This document shows positions 35,378 through 47,167 of a stretch of 64,000 nt of DNA, one piece after another; position 1 is the stretch's first letter, and every line of letters begins with the position of its first letter. The notes under the pieces were generated by a model. The model did no database searches, was not told the DNA's origin, and saw nothing but the letters and a program-made list of their open reading frames with translations. A program made the translations under genes and the position numbers. The DNA comes from Celoporthe dispersa (Eukaryota; Ascomycota; Sordariomycetes; Diaporthales; Cryphonectriaceae): positions 3,844,001 through 3,908,000 of the forward strand of contig WAID01000003.1 of the NCBI GenBank assembly GCA_016584495.1, in the 5' to 3' direction.

Positions 35378-38300
35378 TGCTGCGCTTGCTGCTGCTCTCT
35401 CTGCTGCTGCTGGTGGTTGTTGTTACCGCCCCTCTGAGCTGACCTGCTCCGCTCGTTGTGGCTATCATTCCGGGAACCACCAGTGTTACCACTGCGAGTC
35501 GACAGACCGACCTCGTCCATCAGCCGCTTGTATCCCTTGTCGGATTGGGCCTTGATGCGGAGCAGGACGGCCTTGACGTTCTCAATCACCTGAGAACGAA
35601 CAGCCTCGTCAAAGAAGGGCGTGGTGATGACCTTGAAGATCAAGGTTGCTCCACATTGGGAGTCTCGCAGGATAGACTCGAGCGTCTGCTCGTTCTTGCT
35701 GAAGAACATGGCCTGCACGATCTTGTCCCGTGCCTCGGGCTCCGTCTTCTGGTTGATCACCTTCAGGACGGTCAGGTATGCGACCTTCTGGGTGCACAGC
35801 GTCACGAGGCAGGGGACCAGCTGCGGCGCCAGGACAGTTCGTCGCTGCGGGAACGTGCATGTGTCCAGGAACCAGGTCAGGAGCAGGGCCGCGTTGTGGT
35901 TCGTAGCCAGCTGCACACTGTGCAGTGCGATGGCTGCAGCCAGCAGTCTCTGCTGGTCCTTGGTGGCGTGGTGGCTTTCCAGACAGGCACGCATGCCGCG
36001 AGAGCCGAAGCGGCCCTGGGCGATCTGCCACATCTCGCTCATCATGGTCTCGAAGATGAAGTCGGTATACGGGGCGCCGAATTTCAGACAGCCCTGTAAG
36101 ACGTAATTGCCATACTGGTCTAGGAACAGCGGGATGGTGTATGGCCGAAGGTGGGTCGTGATCACCTTCATCTGGCTGTCCGTCTTGCAGACGCTGATGA
36201 TCTTCTGGGCGGCCCAGGTGCCGTTCTTGTGAACTCCTATCTCGGCAAGGTGCGGCGCGATCTTCTCCAGCATCACGTCCCGGGTCGGGTCAGCGCACTG
36301 CTCAAACAGCTTCTGCACCACCGTGTTGCCCAGGTAGTCCGAGGACAACTCGGCAATCTCGGGCAGCATGTCGTGGGCAATGTTCTCGATCTCGGCCTGG
36401 GGCAAGCTCTGGTTGTCGATCCTCTTGCGGATGTCGCGAAGCCTGGGGGCATCATACATCCTGGTGCTGGCAGGCTCGCCGATCGGGGGTATCTCGTCGA
36501 CCAGAGCGCTGTACGTGATGGCATCCTGAAGGTTCTTGCTGATGCGAACAACATCTTCCTCGGTCGCACCAAACTGCTTGACGATCTCAATGATGTCTCC
36601 TGTCATATCCGCCAGGGCTGGGACAGAAGGCGTGACCATGCCAGACGCTGCGTCGGCCTCACCGAGCGCAGCCGCGGCCGGGACCTGAGATCCATTTTGT
36701 CCCTGGGTGAAGGGGACCGGGCTTGGGGATGGCTGGGTACCATCGTGGCCCGGCGTCGGGGATGCCGAGGGCGGCTTTGCGAAGTTGATCCGGACAGGCC
36801 CAGCGCCCGGGAAGATCTCTTTCCCGTTCAGCTCACTCTTGGCGCTGATGGCGCTCTCGATCCTCTCAAAGTTCACAAAGCCGCAGTTCTTGTGTGTCAA
36901 GACTCTTGTGAAGTGGATCGGACCGTAGCGCTTGAACATCTCGTTGAGCGTGGTCGTGGTGGTGGACGTCGGGATGCTGCCAAGCCAGAGTGCGCTTGTG
37001 GGCCCCAGCTCTGGCTCGTCAGCATTCAGGAGGCCGTTGTTCCGGCTGTTGGACCGCCCGAGGTTCATAGCAGCGACAGCCGGTGCGAGATCATCGACGA
37101 CTGATCGGTCCTCCACAGAAGCGAGGTCTGCAGCCGTGATGGAGTTGTCCAGGCGCGAGGGCGTTGGGTAGTAGTTGGTGCGCATGAGCCGAGAAGCTGG
37201 ACTGTCCAAGACGGTCCCGACGGTCCTGGCACGAGGCCGGCCGATCGCAGCCTGGCTGTGGAGGGCCTGAACAGCGGCGTTGTGCTCGTCGATAGCCGCC
37301 TGGGTCGCCGCGAGCTGGTGCTGGATGTATTCGTACTGGCTCTGGATGCTTTCCTGCTCATAGCCCACCTCGTTCTCATTCTCGTACTCGTCGTCCTGGT
37401 ACTTGTCTTTGTGGTTGACCGAGTACGACCTGAAGCGGCTGGACTGCGCAAAGTCTGGCATACGGTAACGCGCTTCCATCTGCAGCGGCTGTGGCTGTGG
37501 CTGCGGGGTACCCACGAGACCAAGATAGTCAAGAGTCCTCGCGGGGACGTCGTTCTCGGCGCCACCTTCCCTGGAGAGCTGCGACTGGGTCGGCGAGCTC
37601 GGCCCGTTGCTCGAGACGCTGGCAATGCTCGCTAGCGTGGAGCCACGCTCGCGACCGACGGTGTTCCAGCTGCTGCTGAAGATGTTGGGGCCAAACGGCG
37701 AGCTTGCGCCCGACACGTGCGAGGGGAAGGGGCTCCGTTGAGGCAGTGAACCGGCACGGAGGCGCGAGAGCAGGGCGGAGGGGTTGTTGGACGTCTCAGA
37801 AGGCTCGAGGCCAGGCGACGGCGACTTGAACGGGCTGTGCGAAGGAGACGGCCTGGAGGTCTTGAACGCCAGAGAGGGGGAGGCTCAGCAGGCCATTGCT
37901 GGTCGGACCGCCGGTAGTCAGACGGGACGGAAGCGTGCCTGCCCGAGCTCGGCGTGTCGACGGCAGGGTGTCTTGGCCTGCGAGCTGAGGGAACTCGGGA
38001 AAGCCGTCTGTGGGCGACTCTGGGATGGTCTCGCGGAGAGGGGTGGAATTCCCACTGGTGGGCGGCCCGCCCCAAGGATTCACGGGCATGGTGGCCACAC
38101 CCTCCTGTGCTTGGATCTCCCTGGCCCTAGATGGTGGCGTCTGGTTAGCTTCCAGCAGGCCCGTCAGGAGAAGAGCCCCAAGGGCTCGAGCCCAGGAGAA
38201 CGAACGGCCCGAACGACTACATACCTCTTGCTCGGGAGAAACCTAGCACTGCCCGGAGCAGCAAGGGGGTCATGAGAGGGAGACCCGGCGCCTGAGCGCG

Positions 38301-38499
38301 AGACAGCACCCATCTTGACCGAGGGGTTCAAGGCTGAGGTGGTCGGGATGCCAAAAGGCGAGCGGAGGTTGGTGCTGCCACCCGACAAAGGCTCGTTGGG
38401 TGAGGTACTGGCACTGGCAGGGTTCGACAGCGACTGGCCGAGGCCGCCTGGCTGCGCGAACTTGCCAATGGTCAAGTGCTCTGGTCTGGAAGTTGACAT
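34798..38499 (-). CDS. Jsn1/Puf1-type RNA-binding protein with RRM and Pumilio repeats (one frame break)
   Basis: A Pumilio-family mRNA-binding protein of the Jsn1 (Puf1)/Puf2 class, which in yeast binds mRNAs for membrane-associated proteins. Exons are 38499-38225 and 38126-34798, about 1200 residues after correction. The N-terminus (MSTSRPEHLTIGKFAQPGG) is disordered and Ser/Pro-rich. An RRM lies at about residues 470-550 (SALWLGSIPTSTTTTTLNEM, KNCGFVNFERIESAI). Pumilio repeats follow at about 640-980 (LSSDYLGNTVVQKLFEQC, IGVHKNGTWAAQKIISVC, LDQYGNYVLQGCLKFG). A poly-Gln tract lies near residues 993-1023, and the tail is Gly/Met/Pro-rich. The intron joins LPSKR to AREIQAQEGVATMPVNPWG in frame. 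One extra base in the C5 run (coding strand) at 37876-37880 separates SNGLLSLP from the SLAFKTSRPSPSHSPFK segment. PUF repeats usually bind UGUR-containing 3' untranslated regions. Confidence 0.9.
35320..35415 (-). repeat. CAG/CAA (poly-Gln) tract in JSN1
   Basis: On the coding strand CAG and CAA codons alternate in blocks, giving a Gln tract broken by an occasional Ala, Arg or Glu. Reads as protein-coding low complexity downstream of the Pumilio repeats. Confidence 0.9.
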
Positions 38500-41400
38500 T
38501 ATCGATTAAGCTGTCCGACCCTCATCAGACGTGCCTGTATCTCTCTGTGTGTGTGTGTTTGGGGGGAGGGGGCAGTGTAGTAATAGCTCTTCACGAGGCG
38601 GAAGAGGGTATTAGGAGGCTGTAGTATGTGTGCCCCGTGGAGGGATGCAGAGGTGTTGTCGGGATGGGGGTCGGAGGTGCGTTGATGATGTTGGGTCGAA
38701 GGGGTATGTGAGGGGATTCGAGAGGTGTGGAATATCGACGGGGGGATCCGCAGATGGGTCGCCAGGGACTTGATCCCGATCGAGGTCACTGGCGACAAAG
38801 GACGAAGATGCTCTCGATGACTGGTCACACAGGCAGGGGGAGCGGCGTGCTGCAATGCTGGCCCTCGACAAGAATCGGCCGAAAAGTGACCGCGACCAAG
38901 CGCGACGTCAAGAGGTTGTGAAGGTCACAGCACCGAGGGCGGTGGCCTCTGCAGCACCAGACCCACTTCACAGAAGTGTGAGAGGGGCGTGCTCTCGAGA
39001 GGGAGTAATGGTGGTGTCGGATAGCCTCTCAAGGGGCGATCGATCACCAGGACGAGCGAGGCAGAGGATTATTGCGGGTGGAGGCGGTGTGGCGTACAGC
39101 AGAGGCTGCTGATAGCAGTCAATTGGGGATGGACGCAGGCGACGGCGAGCAGGTCGATGTGTTGCAAAAGAGGGAGAGAGAGAGAGTATGGTCGAAGAGG
39201 ATGTCGAGGACAGAGCCAGGACGGATCAGGGTGGAACAGGAGAACGAGCTCGTCGGCAAGTGTGTCGTCAGTGTGGACGTGCTGTTGTGGTAGGCGCAGA
39301 GTTCTTTTTTTTTTTTTGTCTCCTTCTTTCGCCTTCTTCCTGAGTCTCGACTCTCTATTTGCCGACCGTACCGTACCGTACTGTGCAGGATGCAATTGGT
39401 GGGTCGAATGGAAACTTGGCAGCGAGTAAAGCTGTGCTGCAGGGAAAAGGAGGGCTCGTCTGCTCTGCTCTCGGCCCCTCGTCTCTGCTCTGATTATGGC
39501 CCAAGCTGGTCTCGTGGCCCCATTCGTTCCTGTGCCGGTGGATGTGTCCCGTAGTGCCGCCTGCTGTCGAGGAGTCTTGCAGGGCAGCTGAGGACGTACT
39601 CTGGAGAGGTGCGCTCGCGGGTGCGTGGCAAGCTTCCCGGGGCAGATCAGATCAGATCAGATCAGATCACGTCAAGGACGAGACGGTATCGCCATGCGAA
39701 GGAGCGGACGAAGCAAGAAAAACTAAAATACAAAGGATGAATAGAGAAAGGAGAAGAGGCAAACAGATCAATATACAGGCTTCATTAGATGCTCGCAGGT
39801 GAGGCCTGGAGAAGAGGATGAGGAGAGGGGAGGAAAATGTTCTTGTTTAGGGATGACGGGCGGGAGCTGATTACTTGGGTGATGTTGACGTTGGCCTGAA
39901 AGTCGACGAGGGTGGGTGCAGTGGACGAGGGTGGAGGAAAGTCGAAACGAGACCAGCTTCTTTTTTGGGGCTGCTGGGCCTGAAAGGGGCGGGGGAGGGG
40001 GGGGGGTTAAAGCTGGGTGAAGCTTGGGGAGCCGGCACAGCAGCTGTGTGTTTGCCAGCGCTGTGTGTGGCGGTAAAGAGGCCTAGGGGCTGGTGCTGAT
40101 GGGGCTGATGGTGCTACTAGATTACCTGGTGGGTGCTGGTGGTGGTGGTAGCTGCTGGTAGCTGCTGGTGGTGTTGTGCCGCTGTACTACGGTGCTGTGT
40201 TACTGCGCTGCGCCGCCCACCACTGGCCTGCAGGGGGATGACATCGAGGGCAGGCTGTGTGGCATGCGGACAAGGAGCGAGGGAGGATGCGCTGAAAAAG
40301 GGGGGCCGGCTTGTCCCAGGCACCTCAAGGGTCCAGGGTGTTGCGACTGCGAGTCTCCTTCTGGGCAAGACCGCGCGGACGGATGAAACACACACTCTCC
40401 TCTTTTCGTCCTCTGTATACGGTACCAAGGGCTAGATGCGGGTGGAAGGATGACCTGTCAAAAGTTTGGTGTCTGGTACTGATTGGCAGTTGTGTGGCCA
40501 GGCGCTGGACGTCCTTCAATCTATCTCCAACAGTGGGTCTCCAGGCTGGTGGCATCATAGTATCTTGTCTTGGTACCGTACTACGTACTCGCACGGTAGC
40601 CAGCAGGACGGGCGGGATCAAGGTTTTGCATAGTGCTCACGTATGTAAATAAGGCAAGGCTCTCCGGATCGCAAAAGAACAGGCAAGAAAATTTCTACGT
40701 ATAGAGTCAGAGAGACCTCGCATTGAGGTGGCCCTATTCCTCATGACTCTGCAGTAAAGCGAGGTGTGTGGAGATCCCCACACGATACGATGCCGAGGAG
40801 GGGTGACTGTGTTTTATGTTTTGAGGCTTCACCTACCTCTCCTCCAAAGCTCACCTACATCGTAATTCAGGTGCAACATACACAAGAGAAGGACCGACTG
40901 ACCGATTGACTCTCTCCAGGATGCATTAGTACATTCATTTTCCACCGAAGAACTAAGCTCTCTTCTTGGACTCCCTGTTAATCTTATTCCCCCCCCCCCC
41001 CAAAGTCCAAGTAGACGATGACGGTGCCGTCATGTATCTGATACCTTCTTCGGTTGTGCCATGGATCTGTATAGAGGCCGCGAGCAGACATGGCCAAGTA
41101 ACTGCTACGTAGCATGTGTTATGCAAAACCAGCTCTCCACATTTCTGGAGGACCCACGACTCTAATTCTGAACCATCGAGACGACGCTTGATGAACGACG
41201 CAGGAGAAGGAGGAGTAGTCGGGCACGGCAGGGGGAATCGTCTGATCGCATGAGCTCGGCGAAGCTGTCTGGGTTCAGGGGCCACGCCGCCGGGGGTGGA
41301 AAAGCCTCTCTCTTCTGCTCAGCCCTGCACTGGCTCGACGACTATTCATTACTTACTGCTCGGTTTGTACCTCCGGGGGTCGAGCTTGTTGGCCATCGTT

Positions 41401-44154
41401 ATTATGCCTTGAGAGAGATGGCGTAACCTCGCCGCGCGACCATCTGCATGAGTCACGACTGTGCATCTCGATCCCTCTCGAAGTCGGGGCTGGTCAAGAA
41501 GAAGAAAACAAAGAAGGAGAAAGGGAAAAAAAAAAAAGGTGAGCGGTGGGAGGGGGCCAGCAGCTGGAGAGGCCGACGACAGCATGGAAATCTACGTACT
41601 TACTTATCTCACTTACTACTAGCTCGTACCAGTACCACGTCTCTGCTCTGAATCGTCCATGGAGACCAGACAGTTGGCCCGCTTGAGGTCTTCCTCTCCT
41701 GTGATTTCCTCCCTCAACTGCCAATGACCAATAGTTACACCAATGACGGGTCGTGGCGCTGACACCGGCCACCATTAGCTTCTGGCTGGAGGGGACAATT
41801 GCCAAGGAACACAGCACTTGTACGCATGTACCAAAAGACAAAAAGAAGAAGAAAAAGAATGCACCCTGGATCCTCTCAATACGACCTCATGCAGGGACAA
41901 GCTGCAGGCACTCGGCGCCGGCAGCCAATCACCCTCCCAGGACCGCGTTGGAGCTGATCTGAAACGACGGCTTGCACTTCACCAACTGACAACCACCACA
42001 CATCTCTTCCCCACCACTCCTAAAACAAAGCGCCCCTTTTTGGGGGGGGAGGGAGGGGGGAGAAGTCCTGATGGGGGAGACGCGCGATCACTGGCCCGAA
42101 CGCTGCTGTGCTCTGGTGATTTCTGGATCGTGAAGCTTTTTTGTTTTCCTTCTTTGGTTGGCCCAGTCCTAGGATGAACACCCAGCCTCCCATACCATCC
42201 AGTCGGCAGCACCACGCCGAATTTGCTACTTCGTGCTACTACTACATAGTCTGTATATACACAGTATGCCGTGTATGTAATGACATAGGATGTCCCACTG
42301 CATTGAGTTCAACACTTTGCATTGCTGCTTTCGGGTCATGCGATGGCGTCCGCGCGGCTGACCACAGCCACACCCACGATACCCTCGTCCTCTTTTGGGC
42401 CCACGGGTGCTTTTTGTCACGGAAGGCTGTGTGCACTTGCAGCCGAAATACTTCGACTCGACACGAGACAGGCCAGGCCGGCTCTTTTCGCTCATTACGA
42501 CGAGCCTTCCAGGGCCCAACCCTTCACGGCCCGCGCCGTGCATGACCCTCCCCCCGCCCTATCGTCATCGTATCGCACGTTGACTGCGGTCTGTACTTGG
42601 AAGTATTTTTTTTCTTCCCAAAGGGTCCTGACCTATACAAGCGCTCATAATCCACAGCCGCTATATGCCAGACGATCCATGCCTGTGCCTTTTGAGGGCT
42701 TCTATTTTTATCCCTACCCCTATTTGACCTCCCCCCCCTTCAGGATGTGTTTTGCGTGCCACACATACTAGTCGATCCTTAGTAGATTCAGTAGGAGGTT
42801 GAAATCTGTCGTCGATGTTGAATACTCGTGTGGAAAGCAAAGGCGGTAGGAATAAAAGAAGCAAAATAATAATGATAATAATACGAGAAAAGAGGGAGAG
42901 GAAAAATTCCAAAACTTCTTGGCGTGCTTCGCTGCTAATGTCCGAGAATGCCACATTCGAGTATCGTGGTAGTAGTCATCACAGATTTAGAAGGAATGAA
43001 GGAATTTGAGAGAGAGAGGGGGAGAGAGAGAAGAAAAAAAAACAAGGTTGCGTATGTCAGCTGCACCTGGGACCCGGATACGTCGGTTGATTCAAGCTGA
43101 CCTGGCAAAGGTGTCTGTTTATACTCTGTACTCAGCAGGCCCCCACGGGGATCACGTTTGCTTCCTAGTCCAATGGCCAACTTGGGCCGTACAGTCGGAC
43201 ATTGCTTTGGAGAAGCAAGACTTTGTGCATACAATGGACACGGCAATAAGGTACCATTCCTAGGAACCCAACCGTGCTGGAGTCCAGTACAGATAATCAT
43301 TCTGTCTCTCGCCCTCGGCAGTCTCATCAGTTGTATCTTTGAGGTAGAAAGGTTTCTTCTTCTTTTTTCTTTCCTCTTCTATTTTATATGTATATGTATA
43401 TTTTTGGTGGGAAGAATAAAAATAAAAATAAGGATATATGAAATAAAAAAAAAGCTTCCCCCCCTCAACCCAACGAAGACAATGGTGCTGACTGCTTATT
43501 CTGGAGCGACAGGGGGTTACCGCCAAAATTAAGCGTGGCTCCACTGCCAAACAACAAACCGTTACTTGGGGACTTTTCAGGCCTTCAACCTCGGGTTTCT
43601 GCCGACTCGCTCGATAACTTATCCTTCTGGGTGAGATGGTCCCAGATCCTGAATTTGTTTCAGCGCTCGAACGGAGAGGCACTTGGTCTGCGGGCTGAGG
43701 AGACGTGTGTGTATCTCGCGAGGCGTCCTGCACATCCATCCCCCCTCTCTCTTTGCCCCTTGACGGCTGCCCTGCAAGGCTGACGACGACTTCACCACAT
43801 CTGTCGACTAGTGGCGCCCATCCCGTTCCACCACCCCCTGGATTTGAGCCTCAGCCCTACAACGAGCCACCGCCCGCCCATCTTGCCTGACCTGGCCCAG
43901 CGCCGCGCCCTCTGCCTCGATTTACATACTACCACAGTACAACTCCGTCGAGCCTCTGCGACGGCTGCTTACGTACACGATAGTCTGCCCACGAGGACTG
44001 GCCATCGACGGAGCCTCCAGCCTTGCCTGCCTCTCGACGAGTCGCTGCTGTTCCTCCTCCTCCTCCTCCTCCTCCTTCTCCTCCTCGTCCTCCCGCTCCT
44101 GTTGACTGGCGTCACATTCCTCGACATTCCTCCCGGCGGAACCTCGAGGATGCC
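38500..44154. other. 5.7-kb divergent spacer without a recognised gene
   Basis: Lies between the starts of JSN1 and the glycosyltransferase-like gene. No frame carries a recognisable domain. Contents include an AGATC pentanucleotide repeat at 39644-39669, a T run at about 39305-39317, G runs near 39990-40007, a C run near 40990-41001, A runs near 41526-41537 and a CT-rich stretch before 44100. It may hold long promoters or noncoding transcripts; nothing visible proves either. Confidence 0.5.
39644..39669. repeat. (AGATC)5 pentanucleotide repeat
   Basis: About five perfect copies of AGATC in the JSN1 upstream region. Confidence 0.9.
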
Positions 44155-45424
44155 ATGGCTCTAGGCGCAAAAGCCCCGGCCAGGCAAACGGTCATCACTG
44201 TCACCGTCCTGGTGACGTTCGTCTGGTTCCTCGCCTTGTACACGAGGACCGACCCCCTTACCGCCACTCCTGTAAGTCGACGTCTTTGTCATTGCCCAGC
44301 GTGAGATCTCTGTAGGACTTCCAGGCTCATCACCTCTCTTCCCTCCCCCCTCTCAGACACATGTGACGGCGGCGGGCGAGGATGCCCTCGAGGTATTAGA
44401 GCTCGACCCGGCTGTGGTCACACCAGCACACACGGCGAAACCTTCGAAACCTGCCAACCCATACATCACCGAGGGCCAGCTCAACCCCTCTGGCCGCGCC
44501 CTCGATGGGCCCCTCTCCCCGCCCGCCGACGACCCATGGCGCACGCTCATCCTCTACGCCTACTCCGACACGCCCGAATCCCGTGATAACCTACGATATT
44601 TCCTGCGCCACGGTCTCCACTCGGCAGCCGACTTCATCTTCATCATGAACGGCATCGACAACGAGACCGTCGCCTCGTTCCAGATCCCCGAGGGCGCCTC
44701 CAACATCCGCACCGTGCTGCGCCCGGCCACGTGTTTCGACCTGGGCGCCTACGGCGAGGTGCTGCGCGGCAAGGAGCAGTGGACGAGGGCGGGCTGGGGC
44801 GCCGAGCGCATCCCGCTCTGGAGGCGGTACAAGCGCTTCATCATGCTCAACTCGAGCGTCCGGGGCCCCTTCCTCCCGCACTGGGGCCAGGGCGCCTGCT
44901 GGTCCGACCTGTTTGTCCAGCGCGTCACCATCGACACCAAGCTGGTCGGCCTGACCGCCAACTGCTGGCCCTTCTTCCACGTGCAGGCCGACGTGTGGGC
45001 GACCGACTTTGTCGGCATGGAGCTGCTCATCAACCCGCCCCCGCCCCCGCCCAACTCGACCGTCGACGACTTTGCCGACTGGACCGCCCCCGTGGGGCTC
45101 GCCGACTGCTACCCGGACCTGAGCCGCGCCGTGCACGCCGAGCTGGGCGCCACCCGCGTGATGCTGGACGCCGGGCACAAGGTCGACCTCATGATGAGCG
45201 CCTTCCACGGGATCGCCAACTACAGCACCGTCTGTAGCCCGCAGGACCACGCGGACCTTTTGTACAAGGATAAATACTTTGGCACCAACGTGCACCCATA
45301 CGAGACGGTGTTCACCAAGACGAACCGCGACCTGGACCGGACCTTGCTCGACCGGCTGACCGAGTGGCACTGGCAGAGCGCGTGGAGGAGCTGGGACGCC
45401 TGCGGGGCGTTCTCGAGGTGGTGA
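44155..45424 (+). CDS. Type-II membrane protein resembling rhamnan-synthesis-type glycosyltransferases
   Basis: I do not recognise a named gene. Exons are 44155-44271 and 44357-45424, giving 394 residues with no frame break. A short cytoplasmic N-terminus is followed by one membrane segment (VITVTVLVTFVWFLALY, residues 13-29), a layout typical of Golgi glycosyltransferases. The lumenal part reads TLILYAYSDTPESRDNLRYF, DFIFIMNGIDNET, CFDLGAYGEVLRG, YKRFIMLNSSVRGPFLP, VGLTANCWPFFHVQ and DVWATDFVGMELL. The pattern of a G-A-Y motif, then an LNSSVRGPF-like motif (compare NDSVYGP), recalls the RgpF-like rhamnan-synthesis family; this is a by-eye resemblance. The ATG at 44155 is chosen because it directly precedes the membrane anchor. 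Substrate and partner are unknown. Cysteines near 44738 and 44900 could form lumenal disulphides. Confidence 0.75.
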
Positions 45425-46021
45425 GGCAACAAAGGGACGCGGCCGGGCTTGCTCCTCCGTGTAAATATACCATGCCGCTCGGGCTCATGTCCTGTATGAT
45501 CAGGCGGTGCTCTGTTATCTGGGGAGCTTTATATCAACGCCATTAGACTGTTGTATTGAGGAAAGGGCTCGGTCTATCGCGAGGCCTGGATCCTAATCCA
45601 AGAGAACAAACAAGCATAACTTGAGACTTTCCAAATATATTCTTATGATTAATAATATCTTTAGGCCCTTGGAGGGCCCTTGGACACGAGCACTGTCCAT
45701 TCAGGTGGAGGTTGTCTAGGATTCTACGACTGACTTGATCCAGACAGCAAAACGGTACAGCAATGGATAGCCTACCAATCCCATGTTTCTGCTTCTGGAT
45801 GATGTCGATGTGCTCCTTTGGGCGGAAGCTTGCCTTTTGGGTCGAGTCCGATACCAGACCATTTTGAACTCGGGTTTCCCCCCATGGGACCGCGCAGTTA
45901 TTCATTTCTCCCTCTCTCCCGTCTCTCTCTCGATCTTCCTACTAGTCAAGAGCTGGCCCGCTGTGGGTGTTCAAAAACAAGGCAATACGACAGACTATAG
46001 ACTGACCCTGGCTCGCTGGAC
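45425..46021. other. Convergent spacer
   Basis: Contains the 3' ends of the glycosyltransferase-like gene and the HTD2-like gene. No further feature is visible. Confidence 0.5.
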
Positions 46022-47167
46022 TCACTCAAGAATTGCCGTGCCCTTGACACACAGCCCGCCTGTGGGCCCAACGATCCAGACATCCCAAGCCTGCCCCTTG
46101 CCCTCCCTCACGCAGACCTTCATCTCCTCATTGACATAAACAGGCGCCAGGTTCCGGTAGTCGAGGGTCCTGACGCGGAGACTCTCCTCTGCGCGAGACC
46201 CAATTGCCTCCCTGAGGGCAGAAAACATGAGGGTCAGGAGGAGCGGCCCGTGGACGAGCAGGTCTCGGTAGCCTTCGACCTCCCTGCAGTGCTGGCGGTC
46301 GAGGTGGATGGCGTGGGCGTTGAAGGTGAGCGCGCTGAAGCGGAAGAGCAGTGAAGGCGTGGGAGTGAGCGTGAGTGTGTACGTTGGCTCATAGGCGGGT
46401 GCTGGGGGAAGGGGGGTCAATCTGCGTTCCACTCCAGGGAGGAAGGGGAGTGTTGGGACGTGGCCCGGCTGACTGACCTCTTATCGCCCTCCTATGAGGC
46501 TCCTCGACGTCCCTTCTGGCCTCGTCCGCCGTCTTGGGCGTCATGAAGCACAACGTCCTCGTCTCCTCGATCGCCGGCTCGGCCATCACACACTCCGCGG
46601 CCGGGGCCCCGTCAAGCCGCTGTTGCCTCATCCTGTGCGCCACCTGTCTCCATCCGTACTGCCTCACGACGTCCACGAGGATCTTCTCGCCTGCCCCCGG
46701 CATCCTGCCCGTCTCTGCATCCCGGCTAGGCGGGACGCCTCTGATCCTGACATCCTTGATGGTCTCGAGACACCCGGCCACGGCGCCGTCGAGGACGAGC
46801 TCCTTCTCCCACCCCCTGTGGAAGGTCACGCTGCCGCCTGCCCACACGCGGCGGGTGAAGGGCGGGCCGGGGAAGTGGTCTGTGTCGGTCCCGTCGGGGA
46901 GGAGGGAGGCGGTGGGGTGTGCAGGCGGGAAGTAGACGAGGTGGTAGCCCTGGGGGAGCAGAGACGAGAACTGGTGAGGATCTGGGCAGTGGTCCGTGGA
47001 GCCTCCCAGGAGGGCAACGGAGAGCAGGTTGGCGTTGGTGGGTGTGAGGTAGTCGGTGTGGATCCTCGGGGCGCGGCTCACGAGCTCGTACTTGATGTTG
47101 GCGAAGGTGGCTGGCTTGGTGGTGATCGATCTCCTCCTCTCAGGGGGAGGCTATGCACTGGCGCCAT
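46022..47167 (-). CDS. Htd2-like mitochondrial 3-hydroxyacyl-thioester dehydratase (MaoC/hot-dog), probable frame break at the N-terminus
   Basis: Resembles fungal Htd2 and mesaconyl-C4-CoA-hydratase-like proteins, hot-dog enzymes that dehydrate 3-hydroxyacyl thioesters; in mitochondrial type II fatty acid synthesis this supplies the octanoyl precursor of lipoate. Exons are 47167-46478 and 46401-46022, about 356 residues after correction. The N-terminal half carries RAPRIHTDYLTPTNANLL, HLVYFPPAHPTASLLPDGTD and a GGSVTFHRGW strand. Intron 46402-46477 joins RRAIR to APAYEPTYTLTLTPT. The C-terminal half has the hydratase motif FRFSALTFNAHAIHLDR and YRDLLVHGPLLLTLM. The start at 47167 (MAPVHSLP) is separated from the main frame by one missing base at the G5 run 47143-47147 (C on the coding strand); corrected, it gives an Arg-rich presequence (PPERRRSITTKPATF). 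Start confidence is lower than for the body. Divergent from the methyltransferase gene. Confidence 0.82.
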
